A DNA stretch of 64,000 bases from Synechococcus sp. CC9605 (GCF_000012625.1 NC_007516.1:806001-870000); one strand, 5' to 3'. Positions 1 to 10,164 are shown, numbered from the stretch's first letter. Translations and numbers: made by a program. The notes: a model not told the origin generated them from the sequence alone.

Positions 1-555
1 CCTTACAAGCGGGTGGATCTGGTGGTGGAAGCCTTCAACCGCTTGGGCCTGCCCCTGCTTGTGGTGGGGGATGGTTCAGAGCGGGCGCGATTGGAGGCCT
101 TGGCAGGTCCAACGGTCACCTTGCTCGGCCGTCAGTCACAGCAGCAGGTGGAAGAGCTTATGGCCCGTTGTCGGGCCTTTGTGTATGCCGGCCTGGAAGA
201 CTTCGGCATCGCTCCGGTGGAAGCAATGGCGTCTGGAGCGCCGGTGATTGGTTTGGGCCGGGGTGGTCTGTTGGACACGGTGCGTTGTGCAGCTGCCGGG
301 ATTCCTGAGCCCACTGGGGTGTTGTTTCCAGAACAAACCGTGGAGTCGCTGGTGAAGGCCGTGGAGTGGTTTGAGCAGAAACGACTTTGGCGTTCTCTGG
401 ATGCGGAAGCCATTCGTGCCTGGGCTGAGCGCTTTCGTCCGGAAGCCTTCGCGGCGCGCTTTGAATCCGCACTGCGAACAGCTTGGAGCGCCCATCAACG
501 GGGCTGTGCCGTTGCAGCGAGTGACCCTGCGGAGATGCCAGGGCTTCGCTGGTGA
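1..555 (+). CDS. Glycosyltransferase, GT4/GT1 C-terminal domain (partial, 5' end cut)
   Basis: The reading frame is open from the first base, so the N-terminal half lies outside the window. What remains is the nucleotide-sugar-binding Rossmann domain of a GT-B glycosyltransferase. It begins with PYKRVDLVVEAF, followed by LLVVGDGSER and then the E-x7-E type segment EDFGIAPVEAMASGAPVIG that contacts the donor sugar nucleotide. Such enzymes add sugars to a polysaccharide or lipid-linked glycan at the cytoplasmic membrane. The next gene is a sugar-phosphate transferase on the same strand, which points to an exopolysaccharide or surface-glycan cluster. The acceptor and the sugar cannot be told. 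Confidence 0.9.
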   Translation, partial: PYKRVDLVVEAFNRLGLPLLVVGDGSERARLEALAGPTVTLLGRQSQQQVEELMARCRAFVYAGLEDFGIAPVEAMASGAPVIGLGRGGLLDTVRCAAAGIPEPTGVLFPEQTVESLVKAVEWFEQKRLWRSLDAEAIRAWAERFRPEAFAARFESALRTAWSAHQRGCAVAASDPAEMPGLRW

Positions 556-586
556 CGTTGAGTGTGGTGAGTCCCAGGTTGAGCCT

Positions 587-1345
587 TTGACCTCGGCCTC
601 CCGGCCTTCCTTAATTCAGACTGCAGGCCGTGCGCCTCGCCGTGGCAAGTACAAGCCTCATCTTGCGCTGATCTCAGCGCCGCCCTCGGTTCTCTCGACC
701 GGCACGCTGATCCGCCACCAGAACCGTTGGGGCCGCGTCTTCAAGCGCACCGGCGACATTGTGTTTTCTCTGGCCCTACTCAGCATCGGTTCACCGGTGT
801 TGCTGCTTTTGGCGGCCTTGGTTAAGCTCAGTTCACCAGGGCCTGTGTTTTACGTCCAGCGACGGGTGGGCCGGAGCTACCAGCGTTTTGGCTGCATCAA
901 GTTCCGCACCATGCGGGCGGATGCGGATGCCGTTCTTGCGCGTGTTCTGGAGGCAGATTCCTCGTTGCGCGCTGAGTTCGAGCGTGACTTCAAGCTCAGG
1001 AGTGATCCCCGGATCACTCCCGTGGGTCGATTCCTCCGCCGCTCGAGCCTTGATGAGCTACCGCAGTTTCTAAACGTTCTGCGTGGGGAAATGAGCGTTG
1101 TGGGGCCGCGCCCCATCGTTGACAAGGAACTTGTCCGTTATGGCCCTTACATGGACGAAGTTGCCTCAGTCCGTCCTGGGTTGACTGGGCTTTGGCAAGT
1201 GAGTGGCCGAAACAACCTCAGTTACAAGAAACGCGTCAAGCTTGATCTGGCCTACGCCCGTGGTCGGTCCTTCGGTCTCGACTTCGCCATCATCCTGCGC
1301 ACGTTCGGTGTGTTGCTCCTTCCGATGGATCGGGGTGCTTACTGA
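587..1345 (+). CDS. Sugar-phosphate transferase (WcaJ/RfbP-type polyprenyl-phosphate glycosyl-1-phosphate transferase)
   Basis: It likely transfers a hexose-1-phosphate from UDP-sugar to undecaprenyl phosphate, the first step of a surface polysaccharide. The C-terminal bacterial sugar transferase domain is clear: a hydrophobic hairpin after RVFKRTGDIVF, then KFRTMRADAD, the catalytic-site block RRSSLDELPQFLNVL and the GEMSVVGPRP motif, and the late PGLTGLWQVSGRN. The large multi-TM N-terminal region of long family members is absent, so this is the short form. The start is uncertain. The frame is open from an ATG at 371, but that would overlap the upstream glycosyltransferase by 185 bp, so I take the TTG at 587, which follows an AGG. 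Confidence 0.85.
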   Translation: MTSASRPSLIQTAGRAPRRGKYKPHLALISAPPSVLSTGTLIRHQNRWGRVFKRTGDIVFSLALLSIGSPVLLLLAALVKLSSPGPVFYVQRRVGRSYQRFGCIKFRTMRADADAVLARVLEADSSLRAEFERDFKLRSDPRITPVGRFLRRSSLDELPQFLNVLRGEMSVVGPRPIVDKELVRYGPYMDEVASVRPGLTGLWQVSGRNNLSYKKRVKLDLAYARGRSFGLDFAIILRTFGVLLLPMDRGAY

Positions 1346-1352
1346 GCCGTGT

Positions 1353-2372
1353 TCAGCGGCTGATCGCCCATTGGATGATCACAAGACCACTGAGCCAAAC
1401 AATCTCTAGCCGGCTGGATGCCTTCAGAACACTTTTGACGAGGGTCACGTTGGGGATGGGTTGGCCTGCTCCCAGCAGCGGTTTTTGAACCAGCCGCTCT
1501 CCATATCTGTTTTCTCCGCCGAGTTGGATTCCGATGCAGTGGGCGTAGATCGCTTCCGACCGCCCTGCATTGGGGGATGGATCTGCAGATCCATCCCGTT
1601 CCGCAGCTCGGACCCGTTGTGCCCAGTTCCTCCAGGGAGGGCAGACCAGGGGCAGCGTCAGCATGACTAGACGGCAGGGCAGCCAGGTGAGCAGATCATC
1701 CAGGCGTGCGCCCGCTGTCCCCAACCAGCGCAGCCGACCGCTGCGGTACCCGAGCATGGAGTCCAGCGTGCTGCTGGCCTTGAAGCCCCAGGCCAGCGCC
1801 AGTGGACCAGGGCCAGTGGGCATGACCATCCACAGCAGTGCACCGATCCCCATCCAGAACAGCGGTGCGAACACACCATCCACAGCATTTTCTGAGGCTG
1901 TTTCAGCTGCGGCCCTGAGCAGTCCCTCTCGATTCAAGCTTTGAACGTCTCGTCCAACGATCCAGCTCAAGTTCCGGCGGGCTGGTTTGAGATCGCCCTC
2001 CGCCGCTGATGGCAGCAAATTCAGCACTGCGAGCACGCTGTCCCTGAGGCTGCGAGCCGCCAGGGCGCTTGCAAGGCTCAGGGTCAGTAGCGGAAGGCTG
2101 AGCCATGCCCATGGGGAGGGAAGCCACAGCAGCCGCTCCAGACACCAGCCCGTCAGGACGCTGCCAAGCACCAGGATCAGGCTGATCAAGCCTCCCCCGA
2201 TCCGCAGCTTGATTGGATGGTCCCCCGCCCATGGTTCGACCCAATGGCGCAACTGCTGAATGCTCCACCCCATTACCACCACGGGGTGGAGCCACTGGCG
2301 CGGGTCACCGATCAGCTGGTCCAGCAGTGCTGCCCCAAGCACCAGTAGGCCTCCCACTGCTTCTGAGCTCAT
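1353..2372 (-). CDS. cbiB: Adenosylcobinamide-phosphate synthase CbiB/CobD
   Basis: This is an integral membrane enzyme that attaches the aminopropanol arm to adenosylcobyric acid in cobalamin synthesis. In marine cyanobacteria the product is usually pseudocobalamin (family knowledge). Family marks include LLDQLIGDPRQWLHPVVVMG near the N terminus, the central AAETASENAVDGVFAPLFW and the late GRSEAIYAHCIGIQLGG, with about five hydrophobic segments. I chose the ATG at 2372. A TTG nine codons upstream also fits the frame, but it falls at the U-run of an intrinsic terminator that closes the upstream ilvC unit. The 3' end nearly meets the convergent sugar transferase. Confidence 0.93.
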   Translation of the reverse strand: MSSEAVGGLLVLGAALLDQLIGDPRQWLHPVVVMGWSIQQLRHWVEPWAGDHPIKLRIGGGLISLILVLGSVLTGWCLERLLWLPSPWAWLSLPLLTLSLASALAARSLRDSVLAVLNLLPSAAEGDLKPARRNLSWIVGRDVQSLNREGLLRAAAETASENAVDGVFAPLFWMGIGALLWMVMPTGPGPLALAWGFKASSTLDSMLGYRSGRLRWLGTAGARLDDLLTWLPCRLVMLTLPLVCPPWRNWAQRVRAAERDGSADPSPNAGRSEAIYAHCIGIQLGGENRYGERLVQKPLLGAGQPIPNVTLVKSVLKASSRLEIVWLSGLVIIQWAISR

Positions 2373-2395
2373 GGGAGGCGTATGGCCAGAAACCC

Positions 2396-2437
2396 ACAAA
2401 AATCCCCGCTATGCGCCGTTAGGGCAACAGAGCGGGG
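2396..2437 (-). terminator. Intrinsic terminator after ilvC
   Basis: On the minus strand CCCCGCT pairs with AGCGGGG across a 20-nt loop, followed by ATTTTTG. It separates ilvC from cbiB and argues that cbiB is transcribed from its own signals. Confidence 0.7.
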
Positions 2438-2491
2438 GGTGAGGTGGGTGATGGTGTTTGATGCCACCGGCTGTTCAGCGCTTGCTCTGGA

Positions 2492-3523
<1,032 letters not shown>

Positions 3524-3549
3524 TTACGCAGCGGCCTGCCCCGTTCGGT

Positions 3550-4152
3550 TCAGGCCTCGTTCGGATGGGAGATGACGCGGTCGATCAGGCCGTATTCCTT
3601 GGCTTCTTCGGCACTGAGGAAGTAGTCCCGGTCGGTGTCCTTCTCGATTTTCTCGAAGCTCTGGCCACTCATGTCGGATAGGGAGCGGTTGAGCATCTCC
3701 TTCATCCGCAGGATCTCCCGTGCCTCAATTTCGATGTCACTGGCTTGGCGACGGCTGGTGCCACCAAGGGGCTGGTGGATCATGATCCGGCTGTGGGGCA
3801 GGGCAACCCGCTTGCCCTTGGTGCCAGCGGCAAGAAGAAAAGCACCCATGGATGCCGCCAGGCCAACGCAGATGGTCACTACCTCGCTTTTGACATACTG
3901 GATGGTGTCGTAGATCGCAAGCCCAGCCGTGACTGATCCGCCGGGGGAGTTGATGTACAGGTAGATCGGCTTGCTGCTGTCCTCCGAGTCGAGATAGAGC
4001 ATTTGGGCCACCAGGCTGTTGGCAATGCCGTCATTGACCTCAGAGCCGAGGAAGAGGATCCTCTCCACCCCAAGACGAGTGTAGATGTCGACCCAACGCT
4101 CCATCTGGCTGCCGGGCAGGCGATAGGGAACGCTGGGGGTACCGATCGGCAT
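3550..4152 (-). CDS. clpP3: ATP-dependent Clp protease proteolytic subunit (ClpP3-type, catalytic)
   Basis: This is a serine-protease subunit of the Clp core. The triad is intact: Ser101 in GLAASMGAF, His126 in IMIHQP and the Asp of DTDRDYF. At 200 residues it is a normal ClpP. It lies 53 bp downstream of a clpR-like gene on the same strand. In Synechococcus elongatus ClpR and ClpP3 form one mixed ring that works with ClpC (family knowledge), and I use the P3 name by that synteny. No long propeptide is seen. Confidence 0.93.
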   Translation of the reverse strand: MPIGTPSVPYRLPGSQMERWVDIYTRLGVERILFLGSEVNDGIANSLVAQMLYLDSEDSSKPIYLYINSPGGSVTAGLAIYDTIQYVKSEVVTICVGLAASMGAFLLAAGTKGKRVALPHSRIMIHQPLGGTSRRQASDIEIEAREILRMKEMLNRSLSDMSGQSFEKIEKDTDRDYFLSAEEAKEYGLIDRVISHPNEA

Positions 4153-4205
4153 GGTTCAGAACGTTGAAGGAAGAAGTGCAGGAGGGTTGGGTCTGATGCC
4201 GTCGG

Positions 4206-4874
4206 TCAGACGGGGGGATTGCCAGGCAGATCCTTGCGGCTGCTGAGCACGCGGTCGATGAGGCCGTACTCAACGGCTTGTTGCGGGGTCAGGTAGCTCA
4301 TCCGGTCGGAGTCCTTGCTCAGCTCTTCCACAGAACGACCTGTGTTGGTGGAGAGAATTTCAAGCATCGCCTGCTTGTTGTGCAGCACTTCTTTGGCACG
4401 GATTTGGATGTCAGTCGCCTGGCCGCGGGCACCGCTGCGCGGCTGGTGCAGGACGATGGAAGAGTTCGGGAGAGCGGCCCGTTGACCTTTCGTACCTGCC
4501 GAGAGGATCACAGCGGCTGTACCCATTGCCTGGCCGATGCAGATGGTGTGCACCGGAGGCTTCACGTAGCGAAGGGTGTCGCAGATGGCGAAGGCTTCGG
4601 TCTCGAAGCCGATCGCTTCACCTGAGTACCAGCTGGTTCCAGTGGAGTTGATGTAGAAGTAAATAGGCTTCTCTGGGTTGTCAAATTCCAGATAAAGCAG
4701 CTGAGCAATGATCAGCTCAGTCACGTCGATCCCCATCTGACGCTTGGCGTCGTCGTCAGAGAACAGGGGCAAGCCCAAATAGACGATCCGCTCCTTCAGC
4801 AGGAGTGAGGGAAGGTCTGGAGGTGGTGTACGCATCACGGCGCTGTCGCCGTAGTACGGGGCCGAAGTTGTCAT
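4206..4874 (-). CDS. clpR: ClpR, ClpP-like subunit lacking the catalytic serine
   Basis: It has the ClpP fold (FYINSTGTSWYSGEAIGFETE, LHQPRSGARGQATDIQIRAKE), but the active-site stretch reads GQAMGTAAVILSAG where active ClpP has AASMGA, so the nucleophilic Ser is replaced by Gly. The His of LHQP is kept. An inserted loop after the first Gly-rich segment is also typical of ClpR. It should be a structural, non-catalytic partner in a ClpP3/R ring. The start is either the ATG at 4883 or the one at 4874; I use the latter because it gives MTTSAPYYGD, the usual N terminus. Confidence 0.93.
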   Translation of the reverse strand: MTTSAPYYGDSAVMRTPPPDLPSLLLKERIVYLGLPLFSDDDAKRQMGIDVTELIIAQLLYLEFDNPEKPIYFYINSTGTSWYSGEAIGFETEAFAICDTLRYVKPPVHTICIGQAMGTAAVILSAGTKGQRAALPNSSIVLHQPRSGARGQATDIQIRAKEVLHNKQAMLEILSTNTGRSVEELSKDSDRMSYLTPQQAVEYGLIDRVLSSRKDLPGNPPV

Positions 4875-4898
4875 CTCCACCATTGCGGTGGGGCGAGC

Positions 4899-6056
4899 CT
4901 AGCCGGGGTCAGCGGGCTTGCGGTTGCTGGTTTTGGCCGGTTTCCCCTGACTTTTCGATTTGGATGAATGCTTGGTGTCTGTTGATGCATCGTTCTCGTC
5001 CAACCGTGCGAACACCATGCGGCCGGTTGGGGTTTGCAGGGCACCGGTCACCACCACCGGTTTGCGTTGGCCGATCAGCGATTTCGCCTCGTTGACCACC
5101 ACCATCGTTCCATCATCGAGGTAGCCGACCCCCTGGCTGTCCTCCTTGCCCTCACGCACGATCTTGAGTTTGAGCTCGTCGCCGGGTTGCACTTCAGGCC
5201 GCAACGCGATCACCAGCTCACTCAGATTCATCACCTTCAGGTCTTTGACCTGGGCCACCTGCGCCAGGTTGAAGTCTGCGGTCACCAGCGTGCCGCCGGT
5301 GTCTGATGCCAACTGCAACAGTCGGTCGTCAGTTCCCTTGCCTTCGTAACGGGTGCTGTTGATCACCAACCGCCGCCCGTAGGTTTCCCGCAGATCCTTC
5401 AGAAGCTTCAGTCCACGTCGGCCCTTGGCTCGCTTTTCGATGTTGATGGAATCCGACAGCTGCTGCATCTCATCGATCACCGATTCGGCAACGATCACTT
5501 GCCCTTCCAGCAATCCGCAGGCGAGCATTCCGCGGATCCGGCCATCAATGATCACGCTGGTGTCCAGGATCTTGGCTGTGGCGGGGGTCAGAACCCCGTC
5601 AGCCACCAGCAGTGCCTCCGTGCTGGCGGGATTGAACAGGCGCAGCAGCGTGCGGCCGTGAACTTCCGCCAGGTTGCTTCCCAGAATTCCGAAAAAGACA
5701 TTGCTCACCACCGCCAGAAGGGGTTTGAGCAGAACAATTCCCCCAGAAAACGGAAGCAGCAGAACAGGCAGCAGCAGCAGGTTGGCCACCAGCAGCCCCA
5801 GGATCAGTCCGACAGCCCGGCTCACCAGCAGATCGGTGGGCATGGTGCGCACCTGTTGCATCAGGCGCACCCGCAGCCTTTTGAACACCAGGCCTGCGAT
5901 CAAGCCAACGCCACCTCCAGCTCCGCTGAGCTGGAGACGCAACTGTTCAGCATTGGTGGTTGCACTAACCAGGCCGTCGGGCAGCAAGTGAATCCCCATC
6001 CAGCCGGCAGCCGCACCGGAAACCACAAACAGAAGCAGGATGAGCGGATCCACCAT
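4899..6056 (-). CDS. PIN/TRAM domain membrane protein (YacL-like)
   Basis: The N-terminal third has about four hydrophobic segments (LILLLFVVSGAAAGWMG onward). It is followed by a PIN nuclease-like domain with the acidic site ILDTSVIIDGRIRGM and later VTADFNLAQVAQ, and a C-terminal TRAM RNA-binding domain (QPGDELKLKIVREGKEDSQG). The family is common in cyanobacteria and Firmicutes; the substrate is unknown, and RNA cleavage at the membrane is a reasonable inference. The longer frame to 6149 is rejected because it would overlap the divergent hemW. The ATG at 6056 gives MVDPLILLL. Confidence 0.9.
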   Translation of the reverse strand: MVDPLILLLFVVSGAAAGWMGIHLLPDGLVSATTNAEQLRLQLSGAGGGVGLIAGLVFKRLRVRLMQQVRTMPTDLLVSRAVGLILGLLVANLLLLPVLLLPFSGGIVLLKPLLAVVSNVFFGILGSNLAEVHGRTLLRLFNPASTEALLVADGVLTPATAKILDTSVIIDGRIRGMLACGLLEGQVIVAESVIDEMQQLSDSINIEKRAKGRRGLKLLKDLRETYGRRLVINSTRYEGKGTDDRLLQLASDTGGTLVTADFNLAQVAQVKDLKVMNLSELVIALRPEVQPGDELKLKIVREGKEDSQGVGYLDDGTMVVVNEAKSLIGQRKPVVVTGALQTPTGRMVFARLDENDASTDTKHSSKSKSQGKPAKTSNRKPADPG

Positions 6057-6095
6057 GGGTTCAGGTCGTGGCAGCTCGATCCGGATGCCAGAAGC

Positions 6096-7280
6096 ATGCC
6101 TTATCCCATCCCGCCCCGCAGCGCCTATCTCCACATTCCCTTTTGCCACCGGCGCTGTTACTACTGCGATTTCGCCGTGGTTCCCCTGGGGGACCAGGCC
6201 CGCGCCGACAACGGGCCTGGCAGCCGCTCGATCCGTGAGTACCTAAGCCTGCTGCACCGTGAAATCGCCTCTGCCCCAAGCGGTCCGCCCCTATCGACGG
6301 TGTATGTCGGCGGGGGAACGCCATCGCTGTTGTGCCCCGATCAGATCGGAGACCTGCTCGATGCCTTGACCAATAAATTTGGTCTTCAACCGGGTGCGGA
6401 AATCACCCTGGAGATGGACCCAGCCACCTTTGATGCCGCGCAGTTGGCCTCCGTTCTTGCCCATGGCGTGAACCGCATCAGCCTGGGGGGGCAGAGCTTT
6501 GATGATGCGGTGCTCGAGCAGCTGGGGCGTCGGCATCGCCTGAGCGACCTCCATGCGGCGATCGACTGGCTGGTTCAGGCCTGGCGCGATGGCGCGCTCA
6601 TCTCTTGGAGTCTCGATCTCATCCAGAACCTCCCGGGTCAGACCCTGACCGGGTGGGATGCGCAGTTGGATCAGGCCATTGCCAGTCAGGCCCCCCATCT
6701 CTCGATTTACGACCTCTCGGTGGAGCCGGGCACGGTGTTTGATCGCCAACGTTCGCTTGGCCTGTTGAAGCTGCCGGAGGACGACCTTGCCTTTGCCTTG
6801 ATGGAGCGGACCACGCAACGGCTGGCGGCTGCTGGACTCAGCCGCTACGAGATTTCCAACCACGCCCGTCCGGGCCATGCCTCCCGGCACAACCGGGTGT
6901 ATTGGAGTGGTGCCGGTTGGTGGGGTTTTGGCATGGGAGCGACATCCGCACCCTGGGGGGTGCGTTTGGCACGACCCCGCACCCGCGCCGCCTACGCGGA
7001 ATGGCTTGATCACCCTTCTCACGAATCGATCGCCGAGGCTGGTCTCCCCCTGGATGATCGATTGCTGGTGGGTCTGCGGCGCCGCGAAGGGGTGACCCTT
7101 CAAGGGCTTGATGCTGATGCGCTGGTGCGCCGTTGGCAACCGTTCGTTGAGCGTGGATGGCTGCAGCAGCGGGCAGGCCGTTGGTGTCTCACCGACCCCG
7201 AGGGCATGGCCCTCAGCAATCCAGTGTTGATTGAGGTGATTCTGTGGTGGGAAAAGGTTTTAGAAGAACAAAGCCAGTAA
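6096..7280 (+). CDS. hemW: Radical SAM heme chaperone HemW (HemN-like)
   Basis: This is a radical SAM protein of about 394 residues with the cluster motif HIPFCHRRCYYCDF (Cys-x3-Cys-x2-Cys). VYVGGGTPSLL follows, then the SAM-binding NRISLGGQSFDD and the C-terminal HemN-like domain (SRYEISNHARPG, HNRVYW). HemW binds heme and delivers it to target proteins; older annotations call it oxygen-independent coproporphyrinogen oxidase. The ATG at 6096 is 39 bp from the divergent PIN/TRAM gene. The same frame is open back to 5499, but that stretch is antisense to the neighbour. Confidence 0.95.
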   Translation: MPYPIPPRSAYLHIPFCHRRCYYCDFAVVPLGDQARADNGPGSRSIREYLSLLHREIASAPSGPPLSTVYVGGGTPSLLCPDQIGDLLDALTNKFGLQPGAEITLEMDPATFDAAQLASVLAHGVNRISLGGQSFDDAVLEQLGRRHRLSDLHAAIDWLVQAWRDGALISWSLDLIQNLPGQTLTGWDAQLDQAIASQAPHLSIYDLSVEPGTVFDRQRSLGLLKLPEDDLAFALMERTTQRLAAAGLSRYEISNHARPGHASRHNRVYWSGAGWWGFGMGATSAPWGVRLARPRTRAAYAEWLDHPSHESIAEAGLPLDDRLLVGLRRREGVTLQGLDADALVRRWQPFVERGWLQQRAGRWCLTDPEGMALSNPVLIEVILWWEKVLEEQSQ

Positions 7281-7299
7281 CAGCAAGCGATCTGATTGA

Positions 7300-7506
7300 T
7301 CAGCGGCTGCTCTTGCGTTTGGCTCGGAGTGCAACGACCTTGCGATCTTTAGGGCTGGTTGGGTCAGAAATGTGAATGAATTCGCCCGAAATCTCAAAAA
7401 AAAGAGGTCGGCCCCTCAGCCCACCCCCAAACGACGCATTGAAGGCACCACTGCCTTCTGATCCATCATCGCTGACGGGTGAGCCCTCGCCCGGTATCAG
7501 TTGCAT
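7300..7506 (-). CDS. Small hypothetical protein (68 aa)
   Basis: I do not recognise this protein. It has a Gly/Ser-rich first half and a compact second half with RPLFFEISGEFIHISDP ending in a basic tail (RAKRKSSR). It converges on hemW 20 bp away. The second half looks protein-like, so a real gene is plausible, but there is no strong ribosome-binding site and no family assignment. Confidence 0.35.
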   Translation of the reverse strand: MQLIPGEGSPVSDDGSEGSGAFNASFGGGLRGRPLFFEISGEFIHISDPTSPKDRKVVALRAKRKSSR

Positions 7507-7692
7507 CTAATTAGGCATTAATGCTTGGCCGGATCTTCTCAAGTTGGCTGTGAGGATGGCTAAGGCGCTAGCACCACTGCAAACGCTTGGGAGACGGAAT
7601 GTTCACGGGTTCCCTCGCCCGCGTTTCCCTAAACGTTTGAGACGGTGGAGCCAAGGCTCGATGGCCGACCCCCATCCCTGTTTTCGAGCAGG

Positions 7693-7851
7693 TCAAGCAG
7701 GGTCAGCCAGCAACTCTGAGATGTTGGGCATGGGATCAGGCTTCCCATCTGCAATTGCACGGGCACGAAGGTAAAACCAGCTCTCGGTATCGCCCTTGGC
7801 TTCCATGCTTTCGGCGATTGATTTCCAGTTGTTGATCTCAGCTTGATCCAT
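7693..7851 (-). CDS. Small conserved-looking hypothetical protein (52 aa)
   Basis: The product starts MDQAEINNWKSIAESMEAKG, continues as an amphipathic helical region (WFYLRARAIADGKPDPMP) and ends SELLADPA. It is acidic and soluble, and its function is unknown. The ATG at 7851 lies only 8 nt after the U-run of an intrinsic terminator-like hairpin on the same strand, so translation probably depends on read-through of that hairpin or on a near-leaderless transcript. An upstream in-frame ATG at 7923 would put the hairpin inside the coding region and gives a poor-looking N terminus. Confidence 0.65.
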   Translation of the reverse strand: MDQAEINNWKSIAESMEAKGDTESWFYLRARAIADGKPDPMPNISELLADPA

Positions 7852-7859
7852 AGGGAAGC

Positions 7860-7897
7860 AAAAAAAATCTCCGGAACCCCTCAGAACCGGAGATTGT
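7860..7897 (-). terminator. Terminator or attenuator hairpin abutting a start codon
   Basis: On the minus strand AATCTCCGG pairs with CCGGAGATT around a 12-nt loop and is followed by eight U. The next start codon is 8 nt downstream. panB already has its own terminator near 7938-7992, so this second hairpin may be a leader attenuator of the 52-aa gene or the end of a short RNA. Confidence 0.7.
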
Positions 7898-7937
7898 CCA
7901 ACGGTCTGGTTGCAGCTCTGCATTCAGACTGATGGAG

Positions 7938-7992
7938 CCTAAAAATCGAGAGCCGACGACGGAGGTACGGATGACCGTTGTCGTCTCTCGAA
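7938..7992 (-). terminator. Probable terminator of panB
   Basis: A long inverted repeat pairs CGAGAGACGAC with GTCGTCGGCTCTCG (one bulge). On the minus strand it is followed by ATTTTTAGG, about 65 nt past the panB stop. Confidence 0.6.
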
Positions 7993-8056
7993 ACCCTGCT
8001 ATTTCTTTCCAGGCTTCGCTTCACACACAGCCCTGTGGCGCTTTTAGGGCTGTGAT

Positions 8057-8872
8057 TCAAGTTCTATCGGCTTGGGTGATCCTCCCATTGGTGGGAGGAG
8101 TGTGGTTCCGGGTCTGATTGACCCAACCCTTCAATGCGTCGATGAACAGTCGGCGGCCATCCACGAGTGCTGGGCTGAAGGGAGGTTGTTTGGCGGTGAG
8201 CCCAAGCAGATCTGCCGTGACGCGCACTTGGCCATCGCAGTCATCACCTGCCCCGATGCCGATCACCGGGATGGTCAGGGCCTGCTGCACCCGGCACGCC
8301 AGCTCGGCTGGAACATGTTCCAGCACCAAGGAGAAGCAGCCCTTCTGCTCGAGGGTGCATGCTTGCTCGAGCAGGCGTTCCTGGCTGATGGCGTCCGTGG
8401 CCTGGCGGCGGTACCCCAGACGATGCACGGCCTGAGGCGTGAGGCCCAGATGCCCCATCACGGGAATGCCCATGCGCACCAGACGGTCGATCACGGCGAC
8501 AACCTCGGGTTCCGCTCCCTCCAACTTCACCGCCGCAGCACTGGACTCCTTCAGCAGGCGCCCTGCCGCTGCAACGGCGCGGTCTTCACCGCATTGGTAG
8601 CTGAGAAAGGGCAGGTCACAGACCAGCAGGGGCTGATCGGCGGGCATGGTCGTCAATCCTCGTGCCACCGCCTGGGTGTGATGGAGCATCTGGTCCAGGC
8701 TCACCGGGAGTGTTGTGGCATGACCCAGCGCCACCATGGCCAGTGAATCACCGATCAGCAGCACATCTGCACCGGCGGCTTCGGCCAGAGCTGCAGAGAG
8801 GCTGTCCCAAGCGGTGAGTACGGCGATGGGTTGGCCCTTCTGCTTGAAGCGGGTCAGATCAGAAGGACGCAT
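8057..8872 (-). CDS. panB: 3-methyl-2-oxobutanoate hydroxymethyltransferase
   Basis: It makes ketopantoate from 2-oxoisovalerate and methylene-tetrahydrofolate in pantothenate (CoA) synthesis. At 271 residues it has family length. The Mg-binding [15 protein letters not shown] and CDLPFLSY, the AVKLEGAE segment, the catalytic-Glu region LVLEHVP and the late [15 protein letters not shown] are all present. The start [13 protein letters not shown] is typical. It is transcribed away from the SRP RNA gene. Confidence 0.97.
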   Translation of the reverse strand: MRPSDLTRFKQKGQPIAVLTAWDSLSAALAEAAGADVLLIGDSLAMVALGHATTLPVSLDQMLHHTQAVARGLTTMPADQPLLVCDLPFLSYQCGEDRAVAAAGRLLKESSAAAVKLEGAEPEVVAVIDRLVRMGIPVMGHLGLTPQAVHRLGYRRQATDAISQERLLEQACTLEQKGCFSLVLEHVPAELACRVQQALTIPVIGIGAGDDCDGQVRVTADLLGLTAKQPPFSPALVDGRRLFIDALKGWVNQTRNHTPPTNGRITQADRT

Positions 8873-8918
8873 GCAGCTTCAGAACCCCTCAGGGGCTCAT
8901 TGCTAGCATTTAACCGAT

Positions 8919-9010
8919 TCGGGCCCATGCGGCTCTGACGCCCAAATCTGGTCAGGACCGGAAGGGAGCAGCCACACGGGATGCTCAGGGCAGGCGTGGG
9001 TTCCGGGTCA
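8919..9010 (+). ncRNA. ffs: Signal recognition particle RNA, small bacterial type (4.5S-like)
   Basis: The universally conserved SRP domain IV is present: GGTCAGGACCGGAAGGGAGC (8950-8969) contains the GGAAG-type tetraloop and the asymmetric internal loop, with the returning strand GCTCAGGGCAGGCGTGGG. The outer arms GGGCCCATGCGG and CGTGGGTTCCGGGTC close the hairpin. The ends are set by the stem and are approximate. It binds Ffh, which is encoded in this window at 47.4 kb. Confidence 0.93.
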
Positions 9011-9054
9011 CCACCTTCCAATGAGCCATCAGACAGCAGGGTCTGACGGGGCTC

Positions 9055-10164
9055 TCAGACCGTTCCGTTGTCCTGTTGTTGACGGCGGCGCAGGAATTCA
9101 GGGATTCGAGCGCCGTTCTCTTCGGGTTCCGCATGGTTCGCCATCGATGGCATCGAGCGGCTGCGCTCGCTGCGGTAAGGCTGCTTGTTTTCGAATCCTG
9201 TGGCGATCACCGTGACGTGAATCTCGCCTTCGAGGGCTTCATCCACCACAGCGCCCACGATGATGTTCGCTTCGGGGTCAACGACGTCGTAGATGACCTC
9301 AGAAGCAGTGGTCATGTCCTCCAGGGTCATGTCCTTGCCGCCGCTGATGTTGATCACACAGCCCTTTGCACCATCGATGCGCTCGGTTTCCAGCAGTGGG
9401 CTCGCAATCGCGGCTTGGGCTGCTTCCACGGCTCTGGAGCGGCCGGAACCGATGCCAATGCCCAGGAGTGCCGTGCCCGCTTCAGTCATCACGGAGCGAA
9501 CGTCCGCAAAGTCAACGTTCACTAGTCCAGGGCAAGTGATGATGTCACTGATGCCCTTGACGCCCATGCGCAGGACGTCGTCCGCACTGCGGAAGGCCTC
9601 CTGAAGGGGGGCCCCGCCGATGGCATCACGCAGGCGGTCGTTGGGGATCACGATCAGGGTGTCCACATGTTCCGCCAAACGAGCGATGCCTTCGTCGGCC
9701 TGACGCATGCGACGACGGCCCTCGAAGCTGAACGGCTTGGTCACGATGCCGACGGTGAGAGCACCGACTTCACGGGCGACTTCGGCGACTACTGGTGCGG
9801 CACCAGTGCCCGTTCCACCGCCCATGCCAGCGGCAATGAACACAAGATCGGAGCCCTGCAGTGCGTCGTGGAGATCTGTGCGGGATTCCTCGGCTGCTTT
9901 CTGGCCGATGGTGGGATTGCCGCCGGCGCCAAGCCCGCGCGTCAGGGTCTGCCCCAACTGCAGACGTTGCTGCGCTTGCGACTGGATTAGGGCCTGCGCG
10001 TCGGTGTTGAGAACGCGGTAGCCAACCCCTTCAAGGTCACTGAGGATCATGCGGTTGACGGCATTGCTGCCACCGCCGCCAACGCCGATGACCTCGATGC
10101 GGGCGGACTGGCTGGGCTGGATTCCCGCTGCCGTGTAAGACCCTGAGCCGCTCACCATCTCCAT
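9055..10164 (-). CDS. ftsZ: Cell division protein FtsZ
   Basis: Tubulin-like GTPase that forms the division ring. The glycine-rich [15 protein letters not shown] lies at about residues 25-39, the GTP signature [12 protein letters not shown] and the T7-loop region [11 protein letters not shown] are present, and a short variable tail precedes the C-terminal [10 protein letters not shown], the conserved peptide that docks membrane tethers. At 369 residues it is normal for cyanobacteria. ftsQ lies upstream on the same strand, about 117 bp away. Confidence 0.98.
   Translation of the reverse strand: MEMVSGSGSYTAAGIQPSQSARIEVIGVGGGGSNAVNRMILSDLEGVGYRVLNTDAQALIQSQAQQRLQLGQTLTRGLGAGGNPTIGQKAAEESRTDLHDALQGSDLVFIAAGMGGGTGTGAAPVVAEVAREVGALTVGIVTKPFSFEGRRRMRQADEGIARLAEHVDTLIVIPNDRLRDAIGGAPLQEAFRSADDVLRMGVKGISDIITCPGLVNVDFADVRSVMTEAGTALLGIGIGSGRSRAVEAAQAAIASPLLETERIDGAKGCVINISGGKDMTLEDMTTASEVIYDVVDPEANIIVGAVVDEALEGEIHVTVIATGFENKQPYRSERSRSMPSMANHAEPEENGARIPEFLRRRQQQDNGTV

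Noticed and set aside
371-586. Upstream start for the sugar-phosphate transferase
   Set aside because: It would overlap the glycosyltransferase by 185 bp and encodes unconserved Arg/Pro-rich sequence; the family domain begins after about residue 120 of that frame.
5499-6095. Long N-terminal extension of hemW
   Set aside because: The stretch is antisense to the PIN/TRAM gene, Gln/His-rich, and the conserved HemW start lies at 6096.
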